This document shows, piece after piece, positions 23,638-37,875 of a stretch of 64,000 bases of DNA (positions within the stretch are counted from its first letter, which is position 1; each line of letters begins with the position of its first letter). Below the pieces are notes generated by a model. It was not told where the DNA came from. It did not search any database and saw only the letters and a program-made list of their open reading frames with translations. The stretch comes from Certhia americana (Eukaryota; Chordata; Aves; Passeriformes; Certhiidae): NCBI GenBank assembly GCA_018697195.1, contig CM031879.1:19775821-19839820 (forward strand). The letters run 5' to 3'. The position numbers were made by a program, and so were the translations under genes.

Positions 23638-26600
23638 TTTGTAGACATATTACATTTTACTTCCAATAGGTGAGTATAAATACCAGGTTGCAAAGCATGG
23701 AATAGCGTCTCTTTATTTTCATGCAAAATATACAAAAAAGAAATTCAAAGACCAAGGAGATGGGGATCCAGGCATATGCTCTCATTGCTGACGTTTTTGT
23801 GAACTGTGGATTATTCATGTAAAAGCAAATGGAAAATGCCAGAGGACATAATTTGGTGCGTATCACAGATTTACAGTAAACAATTTTTGGGGCAGAGCTT
23901 TCCTGATTAGTTTTATTCTTTCTGTTCTGTGCAGCTTGTGTCATGCCTTAAAGTGAGAGAAAACACTGCAAGGAAGCATGGAAATGAAAGGGAAAAAAAC
24001 TGTTATTGGCAAGATATTGTTCCCATGGAGCCTGAAATTATTAATAACAACCATTTGAGTACTTCCTATGTCCTGGTCTGTCCTCATCTACCTGTAACGT
24101 AGTCTCTAGTTATTAGAGGCCAGACTGTCACATGTTCTTGCACATTGCTTCTTATGCCAAGCTGTTTCATTAGTGCCGGCAAGGTTGAGGGTTAATCAGC
24201 ACAATGACAGCGGGAAAATAAAGATACAGGTTATGATTCACAGTATTATTCCTGTTAAAAGATTGTTCTGTCATTTAAAATCACTGCAGATTATTGATGA
24301 CACTTTCAATACCAGAGGACGATAAAGTAATGTGGTTTAAATCTGTCTGTGCAGGAGAGCAAGATTAAATATATATGTGTCACAAACAATTTTTCAATTA
24401 CTGAAGGATTGAGTAAAAGAAGTATTTTGTGGGTGGAAGAAACCATGTAACATCTGGATTATTATACCATTTTATATAGCAAATACATGAATTTAGTTTA
24501 CATCTAATACATGGATCACTGATCTAATTTTTTATGCAAAAGCCTGATGCATTGTTATTTGCAATTCCAGTCCATCTGCTTTTATTACATTATAAACTGA
24601 AGACCAAGGTATCCTATGAAAATATATTCCAATATTTAAAGTTGGAAAATTTATGTCAAAAGTATGAACTTTTATATGCAATTTAATATTTATTTTTGTC
24701 TCCCTATGCAAAGAATAAAGGGGGAAAATAAGTTGGTGGGTTATACCTTTTAGAGGAGCCATATTGATTATCAGAGCTGTTAAAGCCTTAATTCCCTGAA
24801 TAATTAAGACTAATGGCCTCAGCATTGTTCAGAACACTCTTCTGGCTCTGACCTTCAATGGGTGAAAATTAAAGTGCCAACCACCAGCATTCTGTAAAGT
24901 TCTTACTTTTTTATAGATTTTCTTTCTAATTTTATTATTAAATATTCTTAACTGAAGACCATGAACGTTAATTGGCACTAATAGAATACATCCTACCTTC
25001 TGGCATGGAATTTTAATGGCTTATGAGAATGTATGAATGGGTAACACTGTACAATAAATAATACATGAGTTTACATTGTTGCAAAGCATTTAAAATAGTT
25101 TAGCTTCTTTCACACCATCTGCTAAATTCACACATTCATTTTCTGAAAGGTTTATTGTTAATAGAGGCGCTTATAAGAGAGAAAATTAAGTCAAATTGAT
25201 AACAGAGAGAATGCCTACAATCAGGCCTTGGCTTATTCTTGAGAAAATGCTCTAAGCTAAATTAACTTTAGCTCATACAAAGATAAATTATGCTTTCAGA
25301 TAGTGTAATTCAAGAAAATTCAATTGAAATTAATTGAGGGGTATAAATCTGGAAGTATTCCAGTTGAATTCATGGAGTTATTAAGCATTTATAATCTTGT
25401 GAGTGGAAAAATGTATCCTTTAGTCAGCTAAAAAATCCTAATATGTTGGCAAACTCTTAAAACATTTGTGTATTTCCACTGTAAATCTCTGCTTGCAGTA
25501 AAAAATTACTATTCTTTGGATAGTACTAAAGGGAATATTACACTTTGGCAACAGAAACCGAAGACAATTTGGAAAACATGCATAAAACATTTGAGGTGAA
25601 ATTAACTTTACACTTTATTTTTATGCCAATACGCAGCTTAGTTTGTTGTCTGCATTGTTTCAAATAAATGAATTTAAAATACCTCTAGCTCTACAAAAAC
25701 CCAGCACAATACATTGACACAAACCATTAATGAATAGAACTCATTTTCAAACAACAAACTGCATCTTTTTGAGCTCCTCTTGGGATTATTTTAAAATGCA
25801 CTGTACATAGGTGTGACTGCCATTTTGAAACAATTTCCCTGAATATTTTGGTTCTAATGAAAGAAGTATTTTTTTATTATTCATATGGGATTGAATACCC
25901 AAACAACATACGATTAGCTGCCCTCTGGGTGAGCTGTGTTGTATGCCAGCCCAGTGCATTTAAGTACTAAATTGATAAATCAAATTCTGAAATATCCTTA
26001 AAGTCAAAACATCAGTCTATTTTTTTTAAATGTGCATTTTATTCACAAACAGCATTTCATTATCAGTTTTCTAACATAAAATTGCTGTTACACATTGAAG
26101 AGTTAAGCACCATATAGCTATTTGACAGCTGATGACACAAATACAAAACAAGAAATAAAATATAGTCCAGACTTGACATGATACAGAAAACAACAGAGAA
26201 ATCCTTCCTAACTAGTAGACTCCAAGCAGAAGTGAAAACTTTGTCTTTACTGACTGTTAATTGAGTAAATAACATGGCACTTACCTCTATAAAATCAACG
26301 AATAGCTGAAAATTTTGCTGAAACAATTTTCAACAGCTGATGTGTTTGTCCCAAGAATGTGGTCCTCCTAATGAGTAGGCTTTTAACTAATGAGAAACTG
26401 AAGGCATTTGAAGAGGAGAGCAGAATTTTACCTAAACACTCATCACATAATTGTTAAGTAAATAAATAAATTCATTTAAAAAGTAGATGCATTACTTGTA
26501 AGAATCTGGACTCTTTCTGTAATAATTTTGTATCACCTACTTCTATGACCTGATGTGAGATCAACCAGACTGGTGTTTGAGAGGAATTAAGTTGTATTTG

Positions 26601-26677
26601 GAGAGTTACACACTCTGGACTCAGCAGCAACAGGCATTAGCAGAAGGGACATCTAGGTCACTGCGGCACAGGGAGAA

Positions 26678-26703
26678 GCTTGGTTTTGCTGGCAAAACCA
26701 AGC
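26678..26703. repeat. Perfect hairpin, 12-bp arms, 2-base loop
   Basis: GCTTGGTTTTGC (26,678-26,689) is followed by TG and then the exact complement GCAAAACCAAGC (26,692-26,703). The arms are of mixed composition, so chance is less likely than for AT-only hairpins. No function is inferred. Confidence 0.8.
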
Positions 26704-28882
26704 AAACAAAGTAGTTCAGGAAGAGTTATTTAGAAAACTGGCTGGATGGCTGAGTCCAAAGATTAGTGGTGAATGGACTCAAATCCAGCTGGCAGCTAGT
26801 CATTAGTGGTTTTCCCCAGGGATGATCTTTTCCAAACTGATTTCATGGTTCTATCATTTGTTCATAATCCTTCCTAAAACTAAATATGAAGTGGTCAGTC
26901 TTTGCTATTCCTTGAACATGACACATGGAAGCAGACCCCAGGGACCACTGTTTCCTGATCCCAGTGTCTGCATGCCATGGGATGGTGTGAGTGACCAAAG
27001 AAGGGCAGAAGGGACCAGTGATATCACAGCTGCATAAAGAAGCTTTTAAAGTGGCTCAGCATGACAACAGCTTCAACAGCTACCTGCCACCTTCAGGACC
27101 AGTCAAACCCCCATAAGACTTATAGGGATGGATAGAAAGAGTCCCCACGTACAAAGCTAGGGACTAGCTAGATTGTCAAGGGCATTTGTGTATCCTAACA
27201 GTGCAGATTAAGAGGTCAAAAATGTCCATATCCCCGTGTGGGAACTGTGAAGTGTAAAAGAAGGAAATCCGGGGTTTCCTCATCTTGTCAAGCATGACTG
27301 TTGCCATTTAAATACTAAATTAGAAACAAATACAGGAAACAAGTACAAAGAATTATTGGAACAACTACAGACATTTTTGTAATTGTTGTTGCCACATTTG
27401 TCTCCAAATCTGCAGAGCTATTTGTATTAAATAGGAAACAAGTAGCTCCCTGAGCCTTGGAAATAATAAAGGCAAGTTTCCTATGGGCCTGTGTCTCATC
27501 CTTGACTGAGCTCAAATGAAGGTTTCCCAAGGCTGAGGCATGTACAGAAGATCTGTCTTGCACTGGTTCTCCAGCTTACAGCATGACTCCCTTTTTTCTT
27601 GGGTTTTACTCAGCAGGTTGTTTCCACCAATGAGTTGGTTTCTGAGATGGTAGCTGATACTTGAGCCACTCTCAAGGGTCTGGCTGATGTTTGCTGTCAA
27701 GAAGGGACATGCACTCGCACAGATAGACAGGGTTTTGCTCATATCTGTATGGTCAATGAACATCACTCCCACAATGGGAAATGCTGAAACAACTTTTGGT
27801 TACTGACTGCTAGCCAACATCCTCAGTAGTTCTGCTAGAGGGTGCTTTTAGAAGCAGGCATACCCAGGCATGCCACAGTGCAGTCCTGCTGAGGTAGGTG
27901 GCTCTCAGCACCTGACTGCAGCCTGGCAGTGCTCGGGGTCCCATCCAGGGCACAGCCAGCAGCATCAGCCAGCAAGCTGCTGGCTTAAGAGCAACCCCAT
28001 GCTCTTCCTGAGCATCTGCCAGATCTCTGCAACACCTCATTCAAAACAAAGGGACATCTATTGGCCCAAAATAGATTATAGGACAAAGGGTAAAATTAAA
28101 CAGATAGCTTTTCATATTTGGCCTTGTATCCATATCATTTTTAAGCCAAATTATCTCAGCCTGTAGGCTCGGAAGCAGAGGCCAATCTGACACGGGTTCA
28201 AAATGCCTCTTTCTCCATGTGTTTCCAGATGAATTTTTCCTTTGGAGGGTGGCTGCTATTGCAGGTACTGCCCACCTCCTCCTTAATACACACTTACCCT
28301 TTTTGCAAGGGTTACCATACCCTTAGACTCTCAGCTCTGTTCAGCTCAGCCTTGACAGATCTGCACTTATATACCCTCTCCTTTACTTTCATTCTTCTTC
28401 TACTTCTCATTTCACTTCACTTAAACATTGCCTTTTTTCTTATCTGCACTCAGAATATGAAGCAAACAAGGCATAATTTATGAGGAATTTTTCCCCATTA
28501 ATCTCTTTGTCCTCTCTGTTCGAAAATACCATGCAAAGAATAACTTCCTAATAAAATATCTGTATGTAAGAGTAAATTATGCACACACTATTCACATGTA
28601 TTTGGGTTATACACATTTGTAGCTAAAATCTTTGCTATAGTAAAAAATAGAGCTGCACACATTTAAAATAGAGTGGAAGAGGGGAAGAAACAACTTAGAT
28701 AAACCAGTAGAAAATACTGCAACTCCCCCACTAAAGTGGTAAAGAACAACGAATTTGAAATATTGTTTGTTTTACTTGATATTGTAGTTTCACTTCATGT
28801 TTGGGAAATGGAGATCATGGGAGAGATGCAACAATTGCCATGAGTCAGCAGCTATTGATTCCCACCATCTGACAAAGGGTGC

Positions 28883-28902
28883 CTGTGTGTGTATATATAT
28901 AT
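28883..28902. repeat. TG/TA microsatellite
   Basis: A short run of TGTGTG passes directly into TATATATATA. It is a compound dinucleotide repeat. Confidence 0.7.
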
Positions 28903-31900
28903 GATTCTGATGGAGGGAGAATGACACCAGGATTTGCAGTCTAGCTCCTGACAACTTCCTCCTGTGCCATACAAAACTTGTACTAAAAATAAAAGCCCAG
29001 AGCAGCCTTGTTCTCTCACCCTGAACTCAGGGGGTGGGCATCTATATCAGAAGTCGTCCCAGGTCCTTCTCCTTCTTGGCAGCCAGGCTTCATCTCCAGT
29101 CATGCAGAAAATGTTCTGGAGGACAGAAGGAATAATGGGCTGCATCAGACGAGGGGGAACTATAAGGAGACACATTTGGATAAATAATTCAGAGAGACAC
29201 TTATGCTTTGGTTTTATTTGAATTAAAAATGAAACCAAGTTATTTGTAGTGGAAGGAATTTGAGAGAGAGTGCTGTATTTTATGTAAAGCAGCATTTGTT
29301 TAGAGGTGGAAAGCTCAGCTGTCTCCAGCTTCTTATTATGCATCTAAGAATAATATTTTTATTTACAATTTTATTCCTGATAAATGTAATTAAACTTCCA
29401 TTGCATCAAGTAAGAAATGCCTCAGGAAATCCCAATAGGTATGTGGGTTGCTTGAATAAAATGTAATATGTTCTCAAACACAGAACTGATCTGATCTGGT
29501 TTGGGATTTTTTTTCAAACTATTGAAAAAATAATTAGAATTCATATTTTCTAATTAATTACCATGTAGTTACTAATGTCAGTGTTCAAAGACTTTAAGAA
29601 AAAGACCAAGTCCTAATATATATTAAAACCCAGGTTTTGTGCCATGTCACAAATGCATTTAGGACAATAAAGGATTCTAAAAAACACACGCAATTTAACA
29701 GCTGGGGTAGCATAGAAATTCTATCCAGACTATGCATTTGATATACATTAGGTTAACTAGACCTTTGGACTGTGGGTTTCATTTCAAGCTCATACATGTA
29801 TCTAGAACTGAATTTTGCTCCTGAATCCACTTTATTTAAAGTTAATGTGAAGTAAGAGGGCTTATCAGATTTCCAAGTCACATCATTGCCTAAAAATGCA
29901 AACAGACATTTTCTGATGCTGTTAAAAGCAGTTGAACTGATTGGGCCTCATAGGACTAAGGGTCCATATCTGTAAAAATATTCAAACATTTCGTTCCTAT
30001 TTATTGGCAATTTCAGTGCAGTGAGACATCTAGCTATCACTGGGCATAAGACTGATGGCACTGAACCAGCTTTGCTACTTTTGCAAGTATTAGATAGTTA
30101 ACTGCACTTTAAGCCCTTATGTACTTTTATAAATCTATCCCTTCAAGGGTTAAAGGATTAGGTCCCTCTCTTGCCTTTCTGAACATGATTAATCATAAAT
30201 AATAGACATTTGATTTTATGGCTAGATAAACTACAACTAAAACACACCCTGAACTTATGAGACAGAAGAAACTGCCTCACCCAGTTTTCTGTTTGGACAT
30301 GGACAAGTTTGGGGTGCTGGTACCAATTGTTAGCCACCTCTTTTGTCAATGTTTATCATCAACACCTTTTGGGGGAACCTGTTGTGACAGGCTTTTGGTG
30401 AAGTCTGGCTGAAGCTAAGGATGCTCAGGTCACCTCTGCCAGAAAAGTGTTTGGTCCCTGTTGCCAGCACCCAGCCTCCAACCCAGAGTCATATCCACAT
30501 CCCTCAACCTGCAGGACCAAATCCAACATACCCCACGTATTTTGTTTGGAGGCAACTGCCAACACAACCCCTAGATGCCAAAGCACACATACTTACAAAT
30601 GTATATATATACACAAACTTTCACATAGGAGTGTCTCTGAAAAACATATGTACAACCTACATGTGAGTGGCACTTCTGCCACACAGGAAAGGACAGTGGG
30701 TGTGCACAGCTTTGGGGAGAAAAAAAGGTCAGACCTGTGTATAGCAGGGCAGTTACAAATCAGTCAACACCAATATGAAGTTTGGGCTAGCAACTGACTT
30801 CATCAGGAGCAAGATTGGAGTTTAATAGTGTTACATGGAAATTTTGCAATATGGTTAGATGTTCTGCTCAAGGAACATATGATGCTTACTCTTAGTCTAT
30901 TACTAAGTATGAGAAATTCAAGTCAACTCTCCTTCACTTTCCTTATGTTTTCTAAAGAACCAAAAACTTCATCTAAGACTGAACCTCTTACATCAATGCC
31001 TCTGCATTTCCACAAATGTTTAATTCCATAGGTAAATGTAAAGAGCTGCCTTTCAGTAACATTCTCTGGATCTACCCAGTGGTTTGGCTAATCTTATTTT
31101 TTAGGTATTCTTGCAAAGAGCTCCTGAGAACACACTTGGCATGCTGGGCCTTTGCACTCAGGGATCTTACTCTGGCTATAGTCATTTGCAATAAAAAAGA
31201 TAGATGTGTTTAAATGTCAAAGCCTGCAAACATTAATAAGCTTATCACTTTCAGAACACACTTTTGGAGAAATTAATCCATTACTAAAAACTCTCATAAA
31301 ATCAGATCTATGGTGTCCCTGCTCATTGAACACCTCTCAAACAGAAACTTGGGGTCTGAAGATACAAATTACCAGGTCTGAGACACTGATGTCTGAAGAC
31401 ACACTTTTCTCAAAGAACTTTTCCTTTTTCTTTTCTTTTTTATTTTTTTTTTCCTGTGATAATGCCTTTATTTTGGCACTGGTTTAGAAAAAGATATGTG
31501 GAGTCACTTTTTTCATGAATGCAGATAAATTTTCCTCTTCACACCAAAGGGAGTTGGTAACCCAATCACACAGGAAGAGTATAAATAATAGCCCTTGCCC
31601 CAGTGGAACAGAGGAACGAAGCTATATTTAAAGTGCAAGGAGGAAAAAATGGAATTTATTGTTCAGCTTCCTGCAGAGAGGTGGCTGACTCATAGGCCTG
31701 TGCAACTGACAGTACTTTCAGGCAACAGCAGGAGATAAATTAATAAGGAGAAAAAACATGTCAATTTATATTGACTAAAGAGGAAGCTAAAGAACAGGCA
31801 TGACTACCCACATACTTCTGCATGGCAACTTTCTCCTGTTTCTATTGTATAGCCAGAAGGCAAAAGCTGAGGCCTGTGGCCAAGTCATATCTCATCAATT

Positions 31901-32086
31901 TTCATGTATTTTTTCACATGATAAGGAAGCAAGCAGGATCATTAAAAAACTCAGGAGATCAAATTATTTCTTCATATTGAAATAGAAGATTTTTAACTGC
32001 AACAATAAGTACTTTGAATTTTAATAGAAAATAATAAGACAGCAGTTGGAAAAAACTTTTTTGTGAAGAATAAGTTTGCTTTTCTC

Positions 32087-32107
32087 TGTGTGTGTGTGCA
32101 TGTGTGC
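32087..32107. repeat. (TG)n microsatellite
   Basis: Six TG units are followed by CA and more TG units. Confidence 0.7.
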
Positions 32108-33764
32108 ATACAGAAGTGATAGTCAGAAACACACTGCACACAAAACACACCTCACACTTCAGACTTGTTTTCTAAAGTCTGTGCTGTTAACCAAAATTTG
32201 GGTAAATAGGGAGGGTAACAGTAAGCTACTGATAAAATCAAGAATTTTGTTTTTATTAAATTATTCCGTCCTTTTCTTTGTTGAACATTCATGTTCACAA
32301 AATCTTGTCAAAAACCTGTTTGTCAGCTAGTAGAAATATCATAAATATAGATATTTGCAGAAGTGTTCACTTTGGTCATGCCCCCTGGCCTTTTAAAGGC
32401 TCTCTGGGGAGGAGAACTGAAAGAGGAAGGATTCTAAAAAGTGCTGAAGATGAAACAGGGATGGAGGAACAGAGAAGCAGCACCCAGGCCCCACTGGCAC
32501 TGCACACCTTTGTTACACCACCCCACTACTGCCAGCACGCCAGTGATGCTCCTGGCAGCCTGGGGGTGCTGTGTGTGCAGGGCTCCACAGCCCTTTGCTC
32601 CAAAGAGACAGCAGCAATCAGTGGTGGGGAAAATGCCACCTCAAGCCTCTGACACAGCCTTTCTAATAACCATCCTTCCAATGCATCAACTTCCTTACCA
32701 GCTTCATTTCCTTCTTTGCAGTATTTTTTTTCCAGTCCTTTCTGCTTTCTGTGTGATTGAGATTCTGTCTTCTCCAGGCAGATCACCTTAACCCTGCTAC
32801 ATTTAGATAAGGCAAGCAAGATAAAAACTTGTCCCAAACAATCAGATCTAGATTAAAAATGGGAAAAAAAAAAAGTTTTCCATGAATGGTAGAGAGGAAA
32901 ATGAGAGCAAAAATGCAAATGTGTTTCCTGGTTTGAAGATCAGTTTGAATCATCTGCTCCTAAAGATATCCAGATACAGAAGCTATGTTTTCCTGCCTTT
33001 GCTATGCCTTCCTCCTTTCCCATCCTAACAGAGGGCTTTATTTTGATTTACAAGGAAGTATGATTCCATCTGAATTGTGAAATACAAAAGAAAATGTCTC
33101 AAACTAATACTTTTTTCACAGAAGAAGCACAATTTATGACTTTAAAGAATACCAAGAGACGTTATTTCCTCTAAAATATGATATAATATAAAAAAATGGT
33201 ATTATAAAGTGGAACTATTTAGAAACATGGCATACTGAGGTTTTTAATAAGCTTTAACTCAAATTAAACTCAATAAGATTTAACTCAAATAAACCTTTAA
33301 AAATGTTAATTTCAAAGCTTTTTCTGTTTTATTTCTCCCTTCCCTCTATGTACCTTCCCTTTGTTGCCATTTTAGAAAAAAACAAAATGCAATTTTACTT
33401 CTTACATAACTAGTAAAATCCAAGGGCCTTGCCACATAAGATCAATTCCAGATTTTAAGTAGTACAGTCATTTTCCATAAAATGTCATGTCTCATCTTTA
33501 AAATAATTTTTGTTTTTCAAGCACAGGCAGCATATGCATGTGGGGAACTCCCATAAGGGACAGGAGAAACAGCCTGCATGACGTAGGCTGGGACACATCC
33601 TTGGGCTTGTAGCTTGCCTACACAAATGAGGTACAGAGTCATCCGACTGCTGTGAGTCACACAGAATCCCACACTTATGCAATTTGAATTGCAGGATCTC
33701 CTCTGACACCCACTGGGACGGTGACATGATCCAGGTGGTGAATAAGCTGTTCCCTGCAGAACGT

Positions 33765-33905
33765 GGGGTTACCACATGGATGACACTGTATCACCTGTGG
33801 GGTTACCACNNNNNNNNNNGTGGGGTTACCACATGGATGACACTGTATCACCTGTGGGGTTACCACATGGATGACACTGTATCACCTGTGGGGTTACCAC
33901 ATCGG
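33765..33905. repeat. 34-bp minisatellite interrupted by an assembly gap
   Basis: The unit starts GGGGTTACCACATGGATGAC, continues ACTGTATCACCTGT and is 34 bp long. One full copy lies at 33,765-33,798 and part of a second at 33,799-33,809. After the gap there are full copies at 33,822-33,855 and 33,856-33,889, then a diverging partial copy. The intact copies are identical, as expected of a recently homogenised array. The true copy number is hidden by the gap. Confidence 0.93.
33810..33819. other. Assembly gap (10 N)
   Basis: Ten undetermined bases lie inside the minisatellite. If only one unit were missing its middle, 21 bases would be needed to restore the 34-bp register, so the 10 N are a placeholder and not a measured length. 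Confidence 0.97.
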
Positions 33906-35551
33906 TGACACTGTTATCACTGGCCAGGGTGCGAGTGCAGAGCTGCCTTGAGGCAATGACTTGCTTCCTGGGTCACAGGTGAATTCATGCTTTGTCACCG
34001 GGCCGCCTGTACTAGGGTTTCTACATTTCAGAACAGTTTGTTGAGCAATAAAAATGCTTGAAAGCATTTCAGTTATTCACACTGCAGTTCCTATCCATGA
34101 GAAGGGAAGCAGTTTTGGATTACACTCTCAAATAAGTCTCACAAGACTGCCTGAGAGAGGTAGGAGGCTATGTGTTTTGACTTTCAGTGGAAATCACTCA
34201 CACAATTCATTTGAATGAAAGGTTGATTTTTCCACCTTAAATACAGGCTAGTATATCTATGATAAAACATCTCTATTCTTAGTAAATCAAAACATAGTTT
34301 CATCATGTGTTGCACTAGTAATGATGCACATGGTCAAGTCTGTCCAACATTTTTGCATCATTAAACCCTATTTTTGGGGTACTTCAACCCCAAGTAAAAG
34401 CAGGGAGGCACTCCATGCTCTTTTGCTTCCCTGTACTTTTTTGGGGTGACCACAGAGTAAGCACCTACCAAATGACTGTGAGGGCAAGTAGACAGGGAAA
34501 ACAACCAGGGAAGCAGGTAGAAGATTCCTGGAGAAGGTTGGGGCAAAGGCCAGGGCCTCCAGAGGGACCAGTGAGATGAGCAAAGTGGAGCTAAGCATGG
34601 GGACAGCCAAGGGACTGCCTCTTGCTGTTTCCTATTCTTTCAGCATCTGACTTCAAGATAATTTTATAGACAAAGTGCTGCACAAACCATAGTTTTTTAG
34701 TTTTTCTTTCAGGTTTTCACCCATATAAGGTGAAAAGAATAATAATCCACAGTTAGTATCCCAACAGGTCTTCTTCTGAAATGGCTCTAAAAAGAATATT
34801 GTGAATGGGTTAGATCGATTCTTAACCACATACTGGCAGCCCCACTCCTCTTAAATTTCAGTTGTATCTGTGCAGATCACCAATCTTCAGTAGACTTCTT
34901 CAGATATAAAGCTTTGAAATTTGCTAAATAATTGTTTATGTGGTACACAGAAAGAAACAGAAACCCACTCAGATGGAGCACCATGAAATGCTGAAGAGAT
35001 AGCAGTGACCATATGCACTAAAAGCTATTTCTGTCACTCAAATTGCCAAATGCGTCCTGAATTCAGGCAGGATGTATCCTAGTGTTCTGCAGAGGGCCAG
35101 CACAAGAACTGTATGTCACTTAAATGCCATTTAAATGCTATTTTAAAGGCATTAGCAGGACTTGCCTGCTCCTTCACTCTTTCCATGGGGATTAATTTCG
35201 TAAATGTCATTTTTATGTCGTTTTCAAAGGAAAATTGTGCTTTAAATTGAGGAAGTGGCACCATCTTGTGGGTGAAAATGAAAGTGTATTTTCTTTAGCA
35301 AAAGAAGTTGTTTTCACTTTTCTTTCATTTCCCGCCTCTTTTTTTTTTAGGTTCTTATAATTCTACAGAGCAGCACTTTGAGTCCTTTGACTAATCATTG
35401 TTTCAGATCATTTTAGAACAAATCTGGCATCTATTAAGCAAAAAATGCACAATATTATAATTACCTAGCATGCCACATAGATTTCTGACACATTGGCTAA
35501 TGTCATAGAAAGATTTTTGAAAAATTCTTTTTGAGGCCAGCTCCATAAGAC

Positions 35552-35568
35552 TGAAAAAAAAAAAAAAA
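35552..35568. repeat. Poly(A) homopolymer
   Basis: An uninterrupted run of about 17 A residues. No retroposon body was recognised upstream. Confidence 0.7.
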
Positions 35569-36809
35569 AGAAAAGAAGTTTGCTAAAACATATTCATCAA
35601 GAAAATAATGCCTTCATTTGCAGTGGCAATGTCTTACTCCAAGCAGTGAGTCAAAATTCTTCAAATCCACATGCAGAAGATTTGTTTATATATTTAATCC
35701 CAAATTTAAGCCTCAATTAAATTACACAAACTAGATTTAAGCACAATGTGTGGATTTGCCTTTACTCATGAGTTTTCAGGACCATTAGTAAAGTTCCTGC
35801 AAGTCTAAAGCTAATATTATAGCTAAATAGCAATTTACTTTAAAACTGATATCGCTGCCTTCACTCCTAGAACTTACAAGTTGCAGATTTTTTTTTTAAA
35901 TACCTAAACTTCTTCTTTTAAAGGACTAGTAGGAACTGTCAGCAACCTAGTGTAATGATAGGGGAAAAAAATGGATTTTGAGGACGCTGAGTATTACCAG
36001 ACTGTTTAATATACAAACAGCAGTACAGCTAAGAGTAAATGCTCAAGCTCATTTAGACATGCTCATAATTCCTGTCAGTCACCTCGGTGGGATTCACCTC
36101 TCTTTAGATATCACCAGTGCAAATGTCTACACCTGAACTGGTCTCCAAAGCTTGTTTTGAAGTCTTTAGGGAGTAAGAGTTGCTTTTAAGGTGCGGTTCA
36201 TCTCATCCTGTACCAGATATCAGAAGTAGATCAGCAGACTCATACTTCTTTCTCTGCTTTGGTTATAAAGGGAAAATGTGATTTAGCGTAGGTGCAGCTA
36301 ACTCCTGCAGTGATCGGCACACAGTCAAATAAATCCTACCCCTTTTGCCTCATAGAAATAACATTATCAATATTTTTTGAGCCCTGTGGATGATATTTAA
36401 TTCAGAACTCCAAATTACTTTAAACAGAGAATCTTAGATACGTATTTCAAGAACGATCTCTTAAAAAAAAACCCCAACAAATTAAGAGCCATTAAAACAG
36501 CTTAATATAGGACTACACATGCTGTGTCAGGAGGTTGGCATTATCCTTTGTGGTGAACCTATGCGGGAAACTATATATTATAGCAACAGTTGTTTTACAT
36601 TAAAAGGCACTTTCCATTCATTTTGCCTCTGCTAAGGATATGTAGAAAGTGGCATTAACAATAAATATGTGCAGTAACAATAAATGCTCTTTTTAATCAC
36701 TGAAATACAATGGCACCACAAAAATGAAAAATGTAGGAAGGAAAAGAATATAAAGGTAGGAAAAGGTAGGAAAAGAATATAAAGAGATATACATATAAAT
36801 ATACAGATA

Positions 36810-36812
<3 letters not shown>

Positions 36813-36844
<32 letters not shown>
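36813..36844. repeat. (AT)16 microsatellite
   Basis: Sixteen uninterrupted AT units. They are preceded by a short tandem duplication of AGGTAGGAAAAGAATATAAAG-like sequence at about 36,736-36,785. Confidence 0.9.
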
Positions 36845-36849
<5 letters not shown>

Positions 36850-37805
36850 TGTAAAGGCAAATCATAAGAAAATGCTTCCAAAAAAACTTATTTAGCAAAA
36901 CCATAATTACCTAGAAAGTAGGCAACACAGATTAAAAGTATTTATTGCAAACCAGTCCAATTATTCAACCCATGAGCAAAGATACCAGACCTGCGCAATA
37001 AACATAATTTGAGAAGATAAACTGTGTAATTACATGTCCAATGTTTAAGGAAATGACAATTCCTAGCCCAACACAAAGCCCTCTAAGAATGAAGGAGTTT
37101 GCCTAGGCTCCCTGGCTCCATGTTTGTGTGGAAGCAATTGCACAGACCATAACCATTGTGGAAATACTGCCTTAGGCAAGGCAAGAATCTGGTTGACCCT
37201 TTGGCCAATTATTGAATTGAAACTCTTTTGATGTCAGAAGTAGTCTTGCTCATCTAAATGCCAGCCACTACACCCACCTTTTTATCTCCTGCTGTGCTTC
37301 TTCGGTAGTAAATGTCACCAAGATTAGAAACTGTTGCTGTAATATCCTGGGCCTGACAGCAAGTGTGATGCCTTTCCCCAAATCTCTGCTCCTGCCATTG
37401 GCATCCCATCCTCAGAATTAAGACAAGGGCATAATTTCAGTGGAAAATCCTCTGAACATTAAACTTTGCCTCATCAATTTGAACAGAATTTTGAGAGCGC
37501 CTGAGAGAACCCGGAGCCAGGTTTGTAATTCCAGAAAGCATTGCCACCATCAGTCGGTATACTAATTGCCATGCTAATTGTCATGTTTTCTGCACTTCCT
37601 TGATGTGCCTGTACTAGAATGAGCAACACCGTATTACAGTTTCTCTTTTTCAATATTTTAGTAGGGGCAAAGTGAGAGATCACTAGAATAATTTGAAAAT
37701 TCTTCATTTAGTAATCATACATTTAAAAAATCTTAATACTGATGATCAAGTCTCTGTACCTTCACTGTCTGTAATTGAACTCAAGAGAGGCATAAGTCTT
37801 CTTAT

Positions 37806-37875
37806 AGTCTCTCTTTTTAGTAAAGTCTCTTTAAAAAGTCTCTCTTTTTTAGTAAAAAACTAAAAAGAGACTTCA
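37806..37875. repeat. Cluster of direct and inverted AGTCTCT(TT)-type repeats
   Basis: The motif TAGTCTCTCTTTTTAGTAAA and variants occur three times as direct copies. They are followed by the inverse copy ACTAAAAAGAGACTT, so the last direct copy and the inverse copy could form a stem. It is probably a local slippage or template-switch product. Confidence 0.7.

Larger units (their letters stand above)
23638..33764. other. Intergenic AT-rich stretch, no gene seen
   Basis: About 10 kb with no open frame showing protein similarity. It contains a perfect 12-bp-arm hairpin at 26,678-26,703, short TG/TA microsatellites at about 28,883-28,902 and 32,087-32,107, and a T/C-rich tract at about 31,420-31,455. 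Nothing else is recognised. Confidence 0.55.

Noticed and set aside
28150..28210. tRNA-like fragment with GGGTTCAAAAT
   Set aside because: There is no A box at the right distance and no cloverleaf acceptor pairing.
32278..32652. 124-codon plus-strand frame
   Set aside because: It overlaps open frames on both strands in a locally GC-richer segment and has no recognisable motif.
33675..33908. Frames on both strands reading repetitive peptides across the N gap
   Set aside because: They are produced by the 34-bp minisatellite and the placeholder gap, not by a gene.
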